From contig JAURZM010000050.1 of assembly GCA_030653385.1 (NCBI GenBank), positions 248,001-312,000 on the forward strand: 64,000 nt of DNA, written 5' to 3'. Every line of letters starts with the position of its first letter. The first letter of the stretch is position 1. A program made the translations under genes and the position numbers. The notes under the pieces are model-generated. The model made no database searches and was not told the origin of the DNA. It was given only the letters and a program-made list of their open reading frames with translations. Positions 19,154 to 28,923 of the stretch are shown here, one piece after another. This DNA comes from Rubrivivax sp. Its GTDB lineage: Bacteria; Pseudomonadota; Gammaproteobacteria; Burkholderiales; Burkholderiaceae_C.

Positions 19154-22100
19154 ATGCAAATTTCGGAAACCTCGATCCGCCGCCCTGTGCTGGCCTGCGT
19201 GATGTCGCTGCTGCTGGTCCTGGTTGGCCTGGTCTCTTTCCAGCAGCTCAGCCTGCGCGAGTACCCGCGCATCGACGAGCCGCTGGTCAATGTCAGCACG
19301 CGCTTGCTGGGCGCTTCGTCCGAGGTCATCGAGTCGCAGGTCACCAAGCCGCTGGAAGACTCCATCGCCGGCATCGACGGTGTGGACATCATGACCAGCG
19401 TGTCGCGCACCGAGCAGAGCCAGATCACGGTGCGCTTCAAGCTCAGCAAGGACCCGGACACCGCAGCCGCCGAAGTGCGCGACCGCGTGGCGCGTGTGCG
19501 TGGCCGCCTGCCCGCTGCGGCCGACGAATCGATCATCGCCAAGGTCGAGGCCGACGCCACGCCCACCATCTGGCTGGCCTATACCAGTGAAACGATGGGC
19601 TCGCTGGAGCTCACCGACCTGATCAACCGCGTCGTCAAGCCGCGCCTGCAAACCGTGCCCGGCGTGGCCGACGTGCAGGTGGGCGGCGACCGCCGCTACG
19701 CCATGCGCGTGTGGGTGGACCCCGACAAACTGGCTTCGTACCGCCTGACGGTGCAGGACGTCGAAGACGCGATGCGGCGCCAGAACCTGGAGGTGCCGGC
19801 AGGCCGCATCGAGAGTGAAAAGCGTGAGTTCAGCGTCACCGCGCGCACCGACCTGAACACCGTGGCGCAATTCAACGAGATTGCGCTGAAGACCGTGGGT
19901 GGCTACACCGTGCGGCTGCGCGACGTGGCACGGGTGGAAGAGGCGGCGGCCAGCGAACGCAGCCGCGTGCGGCTCAATGGCATTCCCAGCATCAGCACGG
20001 GTGTCATCCGCAATGCCACCGCCAACCCGCTGGAGGTGGCCGACGGCGTGCGGGCGCTGATGCCGCAGATCCAGCGCGACCTGCCGCCCAGCGTGACGGT
20101 GGTGCAGGCCAACGACAACTCGGTGTTCATCGACCGTTCCATCAAGGCCGTCTACACCACCGTGGCCGAAGCCGTGGTGCTGGTGGCGCTGGTGGTGTTT
20201 GTGTTCCTGCGCACGCTGCGGGCGTCGATCATTCCGCTGGTCACCATTCCGGTCAGCCTGATCGGCGCTTTTGCGCTCATCGCACTGGCCGGTTTCACCG
20301 TCAACACGCTCACGTTGCTGGCACTGGTGCTGGCCATCGGCCTGGTGGTGGACGACGCCATCGTGGTGCTCGAAAACATCTACCGCCACATCGAAGAAGG
20401 CATGCAGCCTTTCCAGGCGGCGATCAAGGGTGTGCGCGAGATCAGCTTCGCGGTGGTGGCCATGACACTGACCCTGGCTGCGGTGTTTGCGCCACTGGCC
20501 TTCACCCCCGGCCGCACCGGGCGTTTGTTCGGCGAGTTTGCACTCACGCTGGCCGGTGCCGTGCTGGTGTCGGGTTTCGTGGCGCTGACGCTGACGCCCA
20601 TGTTGTGCAGCAAGCTGTTGCGCCACAACCCCAAGCCCACGGTCTTCGACCGCACGATGGAGCGCCTGCTGGTGCGAATGTCGGTCGCCTACGCAGGTGC
20701 ACTGCGCTGGACGCTGGCCCACCGCTGGGTGGTTCTGGTGGTCATGCTCGCTTCCGGCGGAGGCAGCGCCTGGCTGTACAGCACAGCCAAGAGCGAACTG
20801 GCACCGATGGAAGACCGCGGTGTCATCGCCATGCCCATTCGCGCACCCGACGGTGCGACGCTGCAGTACACGGCGCGTTACCTCGACGAACTGGAACGCA
20901 TCACCGCGCAGTACCCCGAGTTCGACCGCCGTTTCCTGTTCATGGGCGGCGGCCAGGTCTCCACCGCTTTTGGCGTGCTGCGCACCGTGGACTGGACCGA
21001 GCGCGACATCACCACCCAGGAACTGGCGCGCAAGCTCTTGCCGCAGTTGCAGGGCCTGCCCGGCATCAGCGTGTTCCCGGTCACACCGCCCAGCCTGGGT
21101 CAGGGTTTCCGTTCGCGCCAGCTGGACTACGTCATCGTCAGCGGCGACACCTACCAGAACATGTCGCGCGTGGCGCAGGAGATGCTGGCCGAGATGCAGA
21201 AGAACCCCGGCATCGTGCAGCCCGACATGGACCTGCAGCTGAACAAGCCCGAGATCTTCATCGACGTCGACCGTGCGCGGGCCGCCGACATGGGTGTCAA
21301 CGTCGACACCGTGGCACGCACCGTCGAAACCATGCTCGGTGGCCGTGTCGTCACGCGCTACAAACGCGACGCCGAGCAGTACGACGTCTACGTGCAGACC
21401 ACCGCCAGCGGTCGCGCCACACCCGATGACATCGACAAGATCTTCGTGCGTGGGCGCAACGAGACCATGGTGCCGCTGACATCACTGGTGACGGTGCGCG
21501 AATCGGTCAGCCCGCGTGAGCTGAACCACTTCAACCAGCGGCGGGCCGTGGCGCTGTCGGCCAACCTGGCGCCGGGTTATTCGCTGGGTGAAGCGTTGAA
21601 GTTCATGGACGACACGGCAGCGCGGGTGCTGCCTCAGGGTTATTCGTCCGAGCTGAACGGCATCAGCCGCGAGTTCCGCGCCTCGGCCGGTTCACTGACG
21701 CTGGTGTTCGTGCTGGCCCTGCTGTTCATCTTCCTGGTGCTGGCGGCGCAATTCGAAAGTTTTGTCGACCCACTGGTCATCCTGCTGGCCGTGCCGCTGA
21801 GCATGGTGGGTGCGCTGGGGGCGCTGCACCTCTCGGGCGGCACGTTGAACGTGTTTTCTCAGATCGGGCTCATCACGCTGGTGGGCCTGATCACCAAACA
21901 CGGCATCCTGATCGTCGAGTTTTCGAATCAGCTGCGCCAGCAGGGCAAGGACGTGCTGGAAGCCGTGGTCGAAGCGTCGGCGCTGCGGCTGCGCCCGATT
22001 CTGATGACCACTGGCGCCATGGTGCTGGGCGCCTTGCCGCTGGCGTTGGCCTCGGGCGCAGGCGCAGAAAGCCGCCAGCAGATCGGCTGGGTCATCGTGG

Positions 22101-22225
22101 GCGGCATGAGCCTGGGCACGTTGCTGACGATCTTTGTCGTGCCAACGATCTACACGCTGTTCGCGCGCAAGAGCATCCCTGGGGAGATCAAGACGCCGGC
22201 GCTGGCTGAGGCAGGGGCCGACTGA
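19154..22225 (+). CDS. RND multidrug efflux permease, HAE1 family (MexQ/AcrB-like)
   Basis: A 1023-residue proton-driven inner-membrane exporter, 31 bp after its adaptor gene. The opening SETSIRRPVLACVMSLLLVL is the first transmembrane helix. The proton-relay motif LAIGLVVDDAIVVLENIYRH (two adjacent Asp) is near residue 395, and the second repeat of helices, including FIFLVLAAQFESFVDPLVIL, is near 860. The FSQIGLITLVGLITKHGILIVE segment is typical of MexQ/MdtB-like pumps. Export substrate cannot be told from sequence. Confidence 0.95.
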   Translation: MQISETSIRRPVLACVMSLLLVLVGLVSFQQLSLREYPRIDEPLVNVSTRLLGASSEVIESQVTKPLEDSIAGIDGVDIMTSVSRTEQSQITVRFKLSKDPDTAAAEVRDRVARVRGRLPAAADESIIAKVEADATPTIWLAYTSETMGSLELTDLINRVVKPRLQTVPGVADVQVGGDRRYAMRVWVDPDKLASYRLTVQDVEDAMRRQNLEVPAGRIESEKREFSVTARTDLNTVAQFNEIALKTVGGYTVRLRDVARVEEAAASERSRVRLNGIPSISTGVIRNATANPLEVADGVRALMPQIQRDLPPSVTVVQANDNSVFIDRSIKAVYTTVAEAVVLVALVVFVFLRTLRASIIPLVTIPVSLIGAFALIALAGFTVNTLTLLALVLAIGLVVDDAIVVLENIYRHIEEGMQPFQAAIKGVREISFAVVAMTLTLAAVFAPLAFTPGRTGRLFGEFALTLAGAVLVSGFVALTLTPMLCSKLLRHNPKPTVFDRTMERLLVRMSVAYAGALRWTLAHRWVVLVVMLASGGGSAWLYSTAKSELAPMEDRGVIAMPIRAPDGATLQYTARYLDELERITAQYPEFDRRFLFMGGGQVSTAFGVLRTVDWTERDITTQELARKLLPQLQGLPGISVFPVTPPSLGQGFRSRQLDYVIVSGDTYQNMSRVAQEMLAEMQKNPGIVQPDMDLQLNKPEIFIDVDRARAADMGVNVDTVARTVETMLGGRVVTRYKRDAEQYDVYVQTTASGRATPDDIDKIFVRGRNETMVPLTSLVTVRESVSPRELNHFNQRRAVALSANLAPGYSLGEALKFMDDTAARVLPQGYSSELNGISREFRASAGSLTLVFVLALLFIFLVLAAQFESFVDPLVILLAVPLSMVGALGALHLSGGTLNVFSQIGLITLVGLITKHGILIVEFSNQLRQQGKDVLEAVVEASALRLRPILMTTGAMVLGALPLALASGAGAESRQQIGWVIVGGMSLGTLLTIFVVPTIYTLFARKSIPGEIKTPALAEAGAD

Positions 22226-22231
22226 ATGGCG

Positions 22232-22255
22232 CCCTCTCCCACGAGTGGGAGAGGG
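22232..22255. terminator. Bidirectional terminator-like hairpin between the RND pump and moaA
   Basis: A perfect 11-bp inverted repeat (CCCTCTCCCAC at 22232-22242, GTGGGAGAGGG at 22245-22255) separated by 2 bases. It sits between two convergent genes, where one hairpin can end both transcripts. Confidence 0.65.
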
Positions 22256-22261
22256 AGCAAG

Positions 22262-23395
22262 TCATCCGCCGATGTAGTGCATCTCCACCCGGCGCTCGCC
22301 ACTGCCGGGCTCGGCGGCCATGGCGCTGCGCAGTTCGGAATAGCGGTCATCACGCTCGCCCCAGATCAGGCCGATGGCGCCGGCGATCTGCTCGTCGCTG
22401 TAACCGTCGCGCAAGAGCGCGCGCAGGTCGTGGCCGCGGCTGGCAAACAGGCACAGGAAAAGCTTGCCTTCGGTGGACAGCCGGGCGCGGTTGCAGTCGT
22501 GGCAGAAGGCCTGTGTGACGCTGCTGATAACGCCAACTTCGCCACCGCCGTCAACATACCGCCAGCGTTGTGCTGTTTCCCCGACGGCACCAGGTGCAAG
22601 CGCTTCCAGCGGGAAAACCGCGGACAGGCGCTGCACCACGTCGGCTGACGGCAGCACCTCGTCCATGCACCAGCCGTTGCTGGCACCGACGTCCATGTAC
22701 TCGATGAAACGCAGCACCACGCCAGGCCCGCAGTGTTCGCGCACATGGCGCGCCAGTGGCACGATTTCCTGGTCGTTGGTGCCGCGCTTGACCACCATGT
22801 TGATCTTGATCGGCGCCAGGCCCACCCGTTGCGCGGCTTCGATGCCACGCAGCACGTCGGCCACCGGGAAGTCGACGTCGTTCATGCGCCTGAAGATGCT
22901 GTCGTCCAGCGCGTCCAGGCTCACCGTCACGCGCTTCAGGCCAGCGTCGTGCAGGGCTTGTGCCTTGCGTTCGAGCAGGCTGCCGTTGGTCGTCAGCGTG
23001 ATGTCCAGCGGCAGGCCGTCGGGTGTGCGCAGCGTGGCTAGCTGCGCGATCAGCACCTCGAGGTGCTTGCGCAGCAGCGGCTCGCCGCCGGTCAGACGCA
23101 GCTTGTTCACGCCGTGGGCCACGAACAGGTTTGCGGTGCGGGTGATTTCCTCGAAGGACAACAAGGATGTCTGCGGCAGGAAGGTGTAGTTCTTGTCGAA
23201 CACGTCCTTGGGCATGCAGTAGCTGCAGCGGAAATTGCAGCGGTCGGTGACCGAGATGCGCAGGTCGCGCAGCGGCCGGCCCAGGCGGTCGGACAGGAGG
23301 CCGCTCGGGGGCTGCAGCAGCGCAGGCACACGCGGCACGGCAGCGGCGTAGCGCAGGTCGGCCAGCGGAATGTGGATCTCACCCATGACCGCCAT
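22262..23395 (-). CDS. moaA: GTP 3',8-cyclase MoaA (molybdenum cofactor biosynthesis)
   Basis: A 377-residue radical-SAM enzyme that starts molybdopterin synthesis from GTP together with MoaC. The N-terminal [4Fe-4S] site CNFRCSYC and the C-terminal cluster ([20 protein letters not shown]) are visible. The protein ends in the functional Gly-Gly (MHYIGG). ATG at 23395 or 23386 are both possible starts; longer frames into the promoter region are unlikely. moeA, moaD and moaE are 20 kb away in this window; moaC was not seen. Confidence 0.95.
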   Translation of the reverse strand: MAVMGEIHIPLADLRYAAAVPRVPALLQPPSGLLSDRLGRPLRDLRISVTDRCNFRCSYCMPKDVFDKNYTFLPQTSLLSFEEITRTANLFVAHGVNKLRLTGGEPLLRKHLEVLIAQLATLRTPDGLPLDITLTTNGSLLERKAQALHDAGLKRVTVSLDALDDSIFRRMNDVDFPVADVLRGIEAAQRVGLAPIKINMVVKRGTNDQEIVPLARHVREHCGPGVVLRFIEYMDVGASNGWCMDEVLPSADVVQRLSAVFPLEALAPGAVGETAQRWRYVDGGGEVGVISSVTQAFCHDCNRARLSTEGKLFLCLFASRGHDLRALLRDGYSDEQIAGAIGLIWGERDDRYSELRSAMAAEPGSGERRVEMHYIGG

Positions 23396-23447
23396 TGTGC
23401 CGTCCGGGCGATCCCCCTTCATGCAAAGCAAGGCAAGCGGTGAACCG

Positions 23448-24095
23448 CTACTTCGGAAGGGCGACGCCTTGCTGGGTCTGCAGCGCAGACAACTCGGCCC
23501 GGCGAGCGCCATTGAAGCGCTTGGTCCAGTAGGCCTGGCGCATGTCTTCCACCCGCACCTCGCCGCCCGTGCGGGGCGCGTGGATGAACTTGCCCTCGCC
23601 GATGTAGATGCCGACGTGCGAAAAGGCCCGCCGCATGGTGTTGAAGAACACCAGGTCGCCGGGCCGCAGTTGTTCGCGCTTGACGGCTTGCAGCTTGCTG
23701 GACTCGGCCTGCTGGTCGGCGCGGCGCGGCAGCATCAGGCCGATGCTGTTTTCGAACACGTGGCGCGTGAAGCCGCTGCAGTCGAAACCTTGTTCCGCCG
23801 TGTTCCCGCCCCGGCGGTAGGGCACGCCCAGAAAGTGCATCGCCTGCATGACGAGGTCGGATGCGGTGTCACGCACCTGCTGCACCAGCATGTGGTCATC
23901 CAGCCGCTGCGCGGTGGGCAACAGGCCCCGGTCCTGCAGCAGTTGCAGCACTGCGTCGCCGGGCACCGTTTCGGCAGGTGCTTCTTTGGTCTGGGCCGGT
24001 TCAGCGTGAACCGATGTCGAAAGGCCGACAAACACGGCGCACAGTGCAGCCAGCAACAGGCGTGTCGGGTTCGGGGGCAGGGGTGGCAGGGGCAT
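23448..24095 (-). CDS. NlpC/P60 family peptidoglycan endopeptidase (C40)
   Basis: A 215-residue exported cysteine peptidase. Signal peptide about residues 1-31 ([19 protein letters not shown]), a short linker, then the NlpC/P60 domain with catalytic Cys in [12 protein letters not shown], His in [11 protein letters not shown] and third-position His in FIHAPR. Such enzymes cut peptide stems of peptidoglycan (D-Glu-meso-DAP bond). The gene is divergent from prpE and probably monocistronic. Confidence 0.92.
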   Translation of the reverse strand: MPLPPLPPNPTRLLLAALCAVFVGLSTSVHAEPAQTKEAPAETVPGDAVLQLLQDRGLLPTAQRLDDHMLVQQVRDTASDLVMQAMHFLGVPYRRGGNTAEQGFDCSGFTRHVFENSIGLMLPRRADQQAESSKLQAVKREQLRPGDLVFFNTMRRAFSHVGIYIGEGKFIHAPRTGGEVRVEDMRQAYWTKRFNGARRAELSALQTQQGVALPK

Positions 24096-24133
24096 TGGCG
24101 GCGCAGGATACCAGCGGCTTGATGAGCGTCAAG

Positions 24134-24165
24134 GCCTTGCTTGTGCCTGCGGACGCAAGCAAGGC
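24134..24165. promoter_or_regulatory. Long inverted repeat in the prpE upstream region
   Basis: A perfect 10-bp inverted repeat (GCCTTGCTTG at 24134-24143, CAAGCAAGGC at 24156-24165) with a 12-base loop lies between the divergent NlpC/P60 gene and prpE. It is followed directly by a second palindrome, CTACAG-G-CTGTAG (24165-24177). Both could be operators or REP-like elements; no regulator is identified. Confidence 0.45.
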
Positions 24166-24290
24166 TACAGGCTGTAGGCTGCGCAGGGCCCCGTGGGCGC
24201 TGACCAGCGTCAGGGCTCAGTCAGTCGATGGCCGCCCAATTTGCGCAGTTGCAGGCCAGGCCCGCCACACAAAAGACCAGGAGACAGTCC

Positions 24291-26192
24291 ATGAGCACGT
24301 ATGCCGATTTCTACCGTCGTTCCATCGACGACCGCGACAGCTTCTGGGCCGAACAGGCCGAATTGATCGATTGGCAGACACGACCGACACAGATCTGCGA
24401 CTACAGCCATCCGCCCTTCGCGCGCTGGTACGCCGGCGGCACCACCAATCTGTGCCACAACGCCGTGGACCGCCACCTGGCCGCCCGCGCCGACCAGAAC
24501 GCGCTGATCTTCGTTTCCACCGAAACGAACCAGGAGCGTTGCTACAGCTTTCGCGAACTGCACGCCGAAGTGCAGCGCATGGCCGCCACGCTGCTGAGCC
24601 TGGGTGTGAAAAAGGGCGACCGTGTGCTGGTCTACATGCCCATGATTGCCGAAGCGGCGTTTGCGATGCTCGCCTGTGCGCGGATCGGCGCCTTGCACTC
24701 GGTGGTCTTCGGCGGTTTTGCCAGCGTCAGCCTGGCCAGCCGCATCGACGATGCCGAGCCCACGCTGATCATCAGCGCCGACGCCGGCAGCCGCGGTGGC
24801 AAGGTGGTGCCCTACAAGCCGCTGCTGGACGAAGCCATCAAGCTGGCCGTGCACAAACCCGCCAAGGTGCTGATGGTCGACCGTGGCCTGAGCCCCTTCA
24901 CCCGCGTCGAGGGCCGCGACGAGGACTACGCCGGCTGGCGCGAAAAACACCTGAACACCGAAGTGCCCTGTGTGTGGCTGGACGCCACGCACCCCAGCTA
25001 CACCCTGTACACCAGCGGCACCACCGGCAAGCCCAAGGGTGTGCAGCGCGACACCGGGGGCTATGCGGTGGCGCTGGCCGCCAGCATGAAGCACATCTTC
25101 TGCGGCCAGGCCGGCGAGACCTACTTCAGCACCAGCGACATCGGCTGGGTCGTGGGCCACAGCTACATCATCTACGGCCCGCTGATTGCCGGCATGGCGA
25201 CCATCATGTACGAAGGTCTGCCGACACGGCCCGACGCCGCGGTGTGGTGGAGCCTGGTCGAGAAGTACAAGGTCACGGTGATGTTCAGCGCGCCGACGGC
25301 GGTGCGGGTGCTGAAGAAACAGGACCCTGCAGCGCTGAAAAAACACGATCTCTCGAGCCTGCGTGCACTGTTCCTGGCCGGCGAACCGTTGGACGAACCC
25401 ACGGCGAAGTGGATCAGCGAAAGCCTGGGTCGCCCCATCATCGACAACTACTGGCAGACCGAAACCGGCTGGCCGATCCTGAGCCTCTGCAACGGTGTGG
25501 AAACCGCGCCCAGCAAGTTCGGCAGCCCGGGCAAGGCGGTCTACGGCTACGACGTCAAGCTGCTGGACGAAAACACCGGCGAAGAACTCAAGGGCGCCAA
25601 CCAGAAGGGTGTGGTGGCCATCGAAGGCCCGTTGCCGCCGGGCTGCATGCAGACCGTGTGGCGCGACGATGCCCGCTTCGTGAAGACCTACTGGCAGAGT
25701 GTGCCGGGCAAGCTGGTCTACAGCACCTTCGACTGGGGCATCCGCGACGAAGACGGCTACCTCTTCATCTTGGGCCGCACCGACGACGTCATCAACGTCG
25801 CCGGCCACCGCCTGGGCACCCGTGAGATCGAAGAAAGCATCTCCAGCCACGCCTCGGTGGCCGAAGTGGCCGTGGTGGGTGTGGCCGACACCCTGAAAGG
25901 CCAGGTGGCTATGGCTTTCGTGGTGTTGAAGGACGCAGCTGCAGCGGCCACGCCAGAAGCCGCCATGAAGCTGGAAGGCGCCATCATGAAGCTGGTGGAC
26001 GAACAGTTGGGTGCGGTCGCCCGGCCGGCGCGGGTGCGTTTTGTCGGCATGCTGCCCAAGACACGGTCGGGCAAGCTGCTGCGCCGCGCCATCCAGGCGG
26101 TGTGCGAGGGGCGCGATCCGGGCGACCTGACGACCATCGAAGACCCGGGCGCGCTGCAGCAGTTGAAGGACGCGGTGGCGCCGGCCGGCTGA
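24291..26192 (+). CDS. prpE: Propionyl-CoA synthetase (PrpE, acetyl-CoA synthetase-like)
   Basis: A 633-residue AMP-forming acyl-CoA synthetase that activates propionate (and other short acids) with ATP and CoA. The P-loop YTSGTTGKPKGV is near residue 245, YWQTETGWP near 385 and TDDVINVAGHRLGT near 500. The regulatory acetylation site RSGKLLRR is near residue 590. The start MSTYADFYRR at 24291 follows AGGAGA. No other prp genes lie nearby, so this is a stand-alone prpE. Length and the MSTYADFYRRS opening favour PrpE over Acs. Confidence 0.9.
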   Translation: MSTYADFYRRSIDDRDSFWAEQAELIDWQTRPTQICDYSHPPFARWYAGGTTNLCHNAVDRHLAARADQNALIFVSTETNQERCYSFRELHAEVQRMAATLLSLGVKKGDRVLVYMPMIAEAAFAMLACARIGALHSVVFGGFASVSLASRIDDAEPTLIISADAGSRGGKVVPYKPLLDEAIKLAVHKPAKVLMVDRGLSPFTRVEGRDEDYAGWREKHLNTEVPCVWLDATHPSYTLYTSGTTGKPKGVQRDTGGYAVALAASMKHIFCGQAGETYFSTSDIGWVVGHSYIIYGPLIAGMATIMYEGLPTRPDAAVWWSLVEKYKVTVMFSAPTAVRVLKKQDPAALKKHDLSSLRALFLAGEPLDEPTAKWISESLGRPIIDNYWQTETGWPILSLCNGVETAPSKFGSPGKAVYGYDVKLLDENTGEELKGANQKGVVAIEGPLPPGCMQTVWRDDARFVKTYWQSVPGKLVYSTFDWGIRDEDGYLFILGRTDDVINVAGHRLGTREIEESISSHASVAEVAVVGVADTLKGQVAMAFVVLKDAAAAATPEAAMKLEGAIMKLVDEQLGAVARPARVRFVGMLPKTRSGKLLRRAIQAVCEGRDPGDLTTIEDPGALQQLKDAVAPAG

Positions 26193-26313
26193 AGCCAACG
26201 CCAGGACCGCCTGGTCGGCGGCAACAGGGCCCGGGTGTTGTAGCAATGCACGCCGGGGCCGGCTTGGTGCACGCCCCTAGACGCGACGCCTGCAGAAGCC
26301 CCGTTTGGCGCGG

Positions 26314-26319
26314 GATAAT
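26314..26319 (+). promoter_or_regulatory. Possible -10 element upstream of the ACP gene
   Basis: GATAAT at 26314-26319 is the only promoter-like hexamer in the 187-bp gap before the ACP gene; no matching -35 was found. Confidence 0.25.
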
Positions 26320-26379
26320 GTCGCTTTCTGCACCCCGGAACCCGCCACGCGCAGCGGGCCCGGCTTGGCGACACCCCGT

Positions 26380-26634
26380 ATGAGCAGCACAGAACAGATC
26401 ATCTTCGACATCATCGCCAAGACGTGTTCGGTCGAGCGCGACCGCATCACCCTGGACTCCACGCTGAAAGACCTGGATGTGCATTCGCTGGATGCAGTGC
26501 AGGTGCTGTTCGAGATCGAAGACCGTTTCGACATCGCGGTGCCCGAGCGCGAAGACCAGTACTCCGCCGGCACCGTGCGCGACCTCATCGAGGGTGTCGA
26601 CCGGTTGCTGGCCGCCAAAGCCACCGCCGCCTGA
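26380..26634 (+). CDS. Acyl carrier protein
   Basis: An 84-residue acidic acyl carrier protein. The phosphopantetheine attachment Ser lies in DVHSLDAVQVLFEIED, at about residue 36 (the common DSL motif appears here as HSL). It differs from the housekeeping AcpP in sequence and is followed 20 bp later by a ketosynthase gene, so it is probably dedicated to that enzyme. ATG 26380 is used; an in-frame extension to 26305 would read through the promoter-like region. Confidence 0.9.
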   Translation: MSSTEQIIFDIIAKTCSVERDRITLDSTLKDLDVHSLDAVQVLFEIEDRFDIAVPEREDQYSAGTVRDLIEGVDRLLAAKATAA

Positions 26635-26654
26635 AGCGCGCCGGTTCTGCAGCG

Positions 26655-27866
26655 ATGCGCCGCGTCGTCATCACCGGCATGGGTTGTGTCAGCGCGCTGG
26701 GCAACAGCGCCGTTGCCACCTGGGCCGGCATGCTCGAAGGGCGCGCCGGCATCGGCCCGCTGACCGGCCTGGATGACCCCACGCTGCGCACCACCATCGC
26801 AGCCCAGGCCCGGCACTTCGTTGCCAGCGAGCACTTCGACGACAAGCGCCTGGTGCTGCTGGACCCGGTGTCGCAATACGCGCTGGTGGCCGCCCGCGAA
26901 GCCGTGGCACAGGCCGGCATCCGCTTCTCGGCAGAAGCGGCCGAACGCACCGCGGTCATCATCGGTACCGGCATTGGCGGCGCCAGCACACAAGACCAGA
27001 TGGCGCGCCGGCTGTATGCCGAAGGCAACCCGCGGGTGCACCCGATGGCCATCGTGCGGGTGATGCCCAATGCACCGGCCTCGCAGATCTCATTGGAATT
27101 CGGCCTGCGCGGCCCGGTGTTTGCGGTGGCCAGCGCCTGCGCGTCCAGCAACCACGCACTGGGCCAGGCGCTGATGCTGCTGCAATCCGGCAATGCCGAC
27201 GTGGCGCTGGCCGGCGGTGTCGAAGCCTGCATCACGCTGGGCACCGTCAAGGCCTGGGAAGCCATGCGCGTGATGGCCGACGACACCTGCCGTCCCTTCA
27301 GCCAAGGCCGCCGCGGCCTGGTGCTGGGTGAGGGCGGCGGTGTGTTTGTGCTGGAAACGCTGGAACACGCCCAGGCGCGAGGTGCCCACATCCTGGCCGA
27401 ATTCGTGGGCGCCGGCATGTCGGCCGACGCGGCCGACATCGTGATGCCCGACGCCAGCGGCGCAGCCCGCGCCATGCGGTCGGCCTTGCTGCAAGGTGGC
27501 CTTGCGCCGGAAGACGTGGACTACATCAACGCCCACGGCACCGGCACGCAAGCCAACGACCCCACCGAGACGCGTGCCATCCGGGCGCTGTTCGGGGCCC
27601 ATGCCAACCAACTGGCGGTCTCGTCCACCAAGTCGATGCATGGGCATGCGCTGGGGGGGGGTGGTGCGATCGAACTGGTGGCCGTCATCGGCGCACTGTG
27701 CGAAGGCCTGGTGCCGCCCACCATCAACTACCTGGGCCCCGACCCCGAGTGCGACCTGAACGTGGTGCCCAACACCGCGCAGCAGCGCCCGGTGCGGGTC
27801 GCCCTGTCCAACAGCTTTGCCTTTGGCGGGCTGAACGCGGTGCTGGCGCTGAAGCGCTGGAATTGA
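26655..27866 (+). CDS. Beta-ketoacyl-ACP synthase, FabF-like
   Basis: A 403-residue type II condensing enzyme. The catalytic Cys lies in ASACASSNHALGQ (about residue 164), and the two active-site His in NAHGTGTQANDPTET and SMHGHALGGGG. MRRVVITGMGCVSALG is the classic opening of FabF-type enzymes. Paired with its own ACP but without ketoreductase, dehydratase or thioesterase neighbours, it may condense an acyl group for a specialised lipid or work with the host fatty-acid enzymes. The product is unknown. Confidence 0.92.
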   Translation: MRRVVITGMGCVSALGNSAVATWAGMLEGRAGIGPLTGLDDPTLRTTIAAQARHFVASEHFDDKRLVLLDPVSQYALVAAREAVAQAGIRFSAEAAERTAVIIGTGIGGASTQDQMARRLYAEGNPRVHPMAIVRVMPNAPASQISLEFGLRGPVFAVASACASSNHALGQALMLLQSGNADVALAGGVEACITLGTVKAWEAMRVMADDTCRPFSQGRRGLVLGEGGGVFVLETLEHAQARGAHILAEFVGAGMSADAADIVMPDASGAARAMRSALLQGGLAPEDVDYINAHGTGTQANDPTETRAIRALFGAHANQLAVSSTKSMHGHALGGGGAIELVAVIGALCEGLVPPTINYLGPDPECDLNVVPNTAQQRPVRVALSNSFAFGGLNAVLALKRWN

Positions 27867-27878
27867 GCCAGCGCGTGA

Positions 27879-27973
27879 GGGTCCGGAAGGACCCGAACGG
27901 CTGGTGAAGGCCCGCACGCGATTTCACGCGTGAGGGCTGAAGCCCCACTTTTGGGGGCGCCCGTCTGGCGCCC
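27879..27973. repeat. Cluster of perfect short hairpins after the ketosynthase gene
   Basis: Three separate perfect inverted repeats follow one another: GGGTCC-GGAA-GGACCC (27879-27894), CACGCG-ATTTCA-CGCGTG (27915-27932) and GGGCGCC-CGTCT-GGCGCCC (27955-27973). Part of the gap before ligE, they may end the ACP/ketosynthase transcript or belong to a REP-like element. Confidence 0.5.
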
Positions 27974-28038
27974 GCTGGGGTGATGGCCGTCGAAGGCGGG
28001 GCCAAGCAGACTGAAGGCCTCTTTCTGCGGAGCCGATC

Positions 28039-28884
28039 ATGGCCAGTTTCACCCGTCGTTCTGCTCTCGGCAGCCTGCTTGCGCTGTGCAGCCCGGCCTG
28101 GGCCCGCCAGCCGTTCTTGCCCTTGGTGTTGGCGCAAGACGCCCCCGATGACCTGGACCCGACACCGTATCTGGTCAGTGAAAAGTACGACGGGGTGCGT
28201 GCTTACTGGGACGGTCAGCGTCTGTGGTTCCGCAGCGGCCTGCCGCTGTCTGCGCCCAGTTGGTTCCTGGCCGCCTTGCCCCCAGTGGCGCTGGACGGTG
28301 AACTGTGGCTGGCCCGTGGCCGCTTCGAAGTGCTGGTCGGTGCCGTGCGGCGCCAGCAGGCGCAAGATGCCGAGTGGCGAGACATCCGTTTCATGGCCTT
28401 CGAACTGCCGCTCGCGCCGGGCAGTTTCGAAGCGCGAGTTGCACGTATCGCGCAGATCGTGCAGGCCCACGGGCCGGGTCCGTGTGTGGCTGCGCCGCAA
28501 GAGCGCCTGCCCGACCGTGCGGCGCTGGCCGCGCGTCTTCAGCAGGTGCTGGCGGCCGGCGGCGAAGGGCTGATGCTGCACCGTGCCGACGCACCGTTTG
28601 TCGCGGGCCGCAGTGCCGTGCTGCTGAAACTGAAGGCCCATGCAGACGCCGAAGCCCAGGTGCTGGAGCACCTGCCGGGCAAAGGCAAACACCTGGGCCG
28701 GCTGGGTGCCCTGCGGGTGCGCACGCGGCAGGGTGTGGTGTTGGACATCGGCACCGGCTTTTCCGACGCCGAGCGGCAAGCGCCGCCGCCGCGTGACACC
28801 TGGATCACCTTCACCCACCGCGGCTACACGGCAGCGGGTGTGCCGCGCTTCGCGAGCTTCATGCGGCGGCGAGAAGACACCTGA
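28039..28884 (+). CDS. ligE: ATP-dependent DNA ligase, exported LigE type
   Basis: A 281-residue minimal ATP-dependent DNA ligase. The nucleotidyl-transferase Lys lies in SEKYDGVRAYWDG at about residue 49. Further motifs are LDGELW, FMAFEL, GGEGLMLHR and LLKLKAHADAEAQVL, ending in an OB-like domain. The N-terminus (FTRRSALGSLLALCSPAWA) has a twin-arginine/hydrophobic signal, matching LigE ligases thought to act in the periplasm on nicked or incoming DNA. It stands alone between the hairpin cluster and phoH. Confidence 0.85.
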   Translation: MASFTRRSALGSLLALCSPAWARQPFLPLVLAQDAPDDLDPTPYLVSEKYDGVRAYWDGQRLWFRSGLPLSAPSWFLAALPPVALDGELWLARGRFEVLVGAVRRQQAQDAEWRDIRFMAFELPLAPGSFEARVARIAQIVQAHGPGPCVAAPQERLPDRAALAARLQQVLAAGGEGLMLHRADAPFVAGRSAVLLKLKAHADAEAQVLEHLPGKGKHLGRLGALRVRTRQGVVLDIGTGFSDAERQAPPPRDTWITFTHRGYTAAGVPRFASFMRRREDT

Positions 28885-28923
28885 GCGTCGATTCGGCGCT
28901 GCAGGTGCGCCTGCGCGCCGCGC

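Noticed and set aside
18956..20722. Long minus-strand frame opposite the RND pump
   Set aside because: His/Gln-rich shadow with no motif; the plus strand encodes a full-length RND permease.
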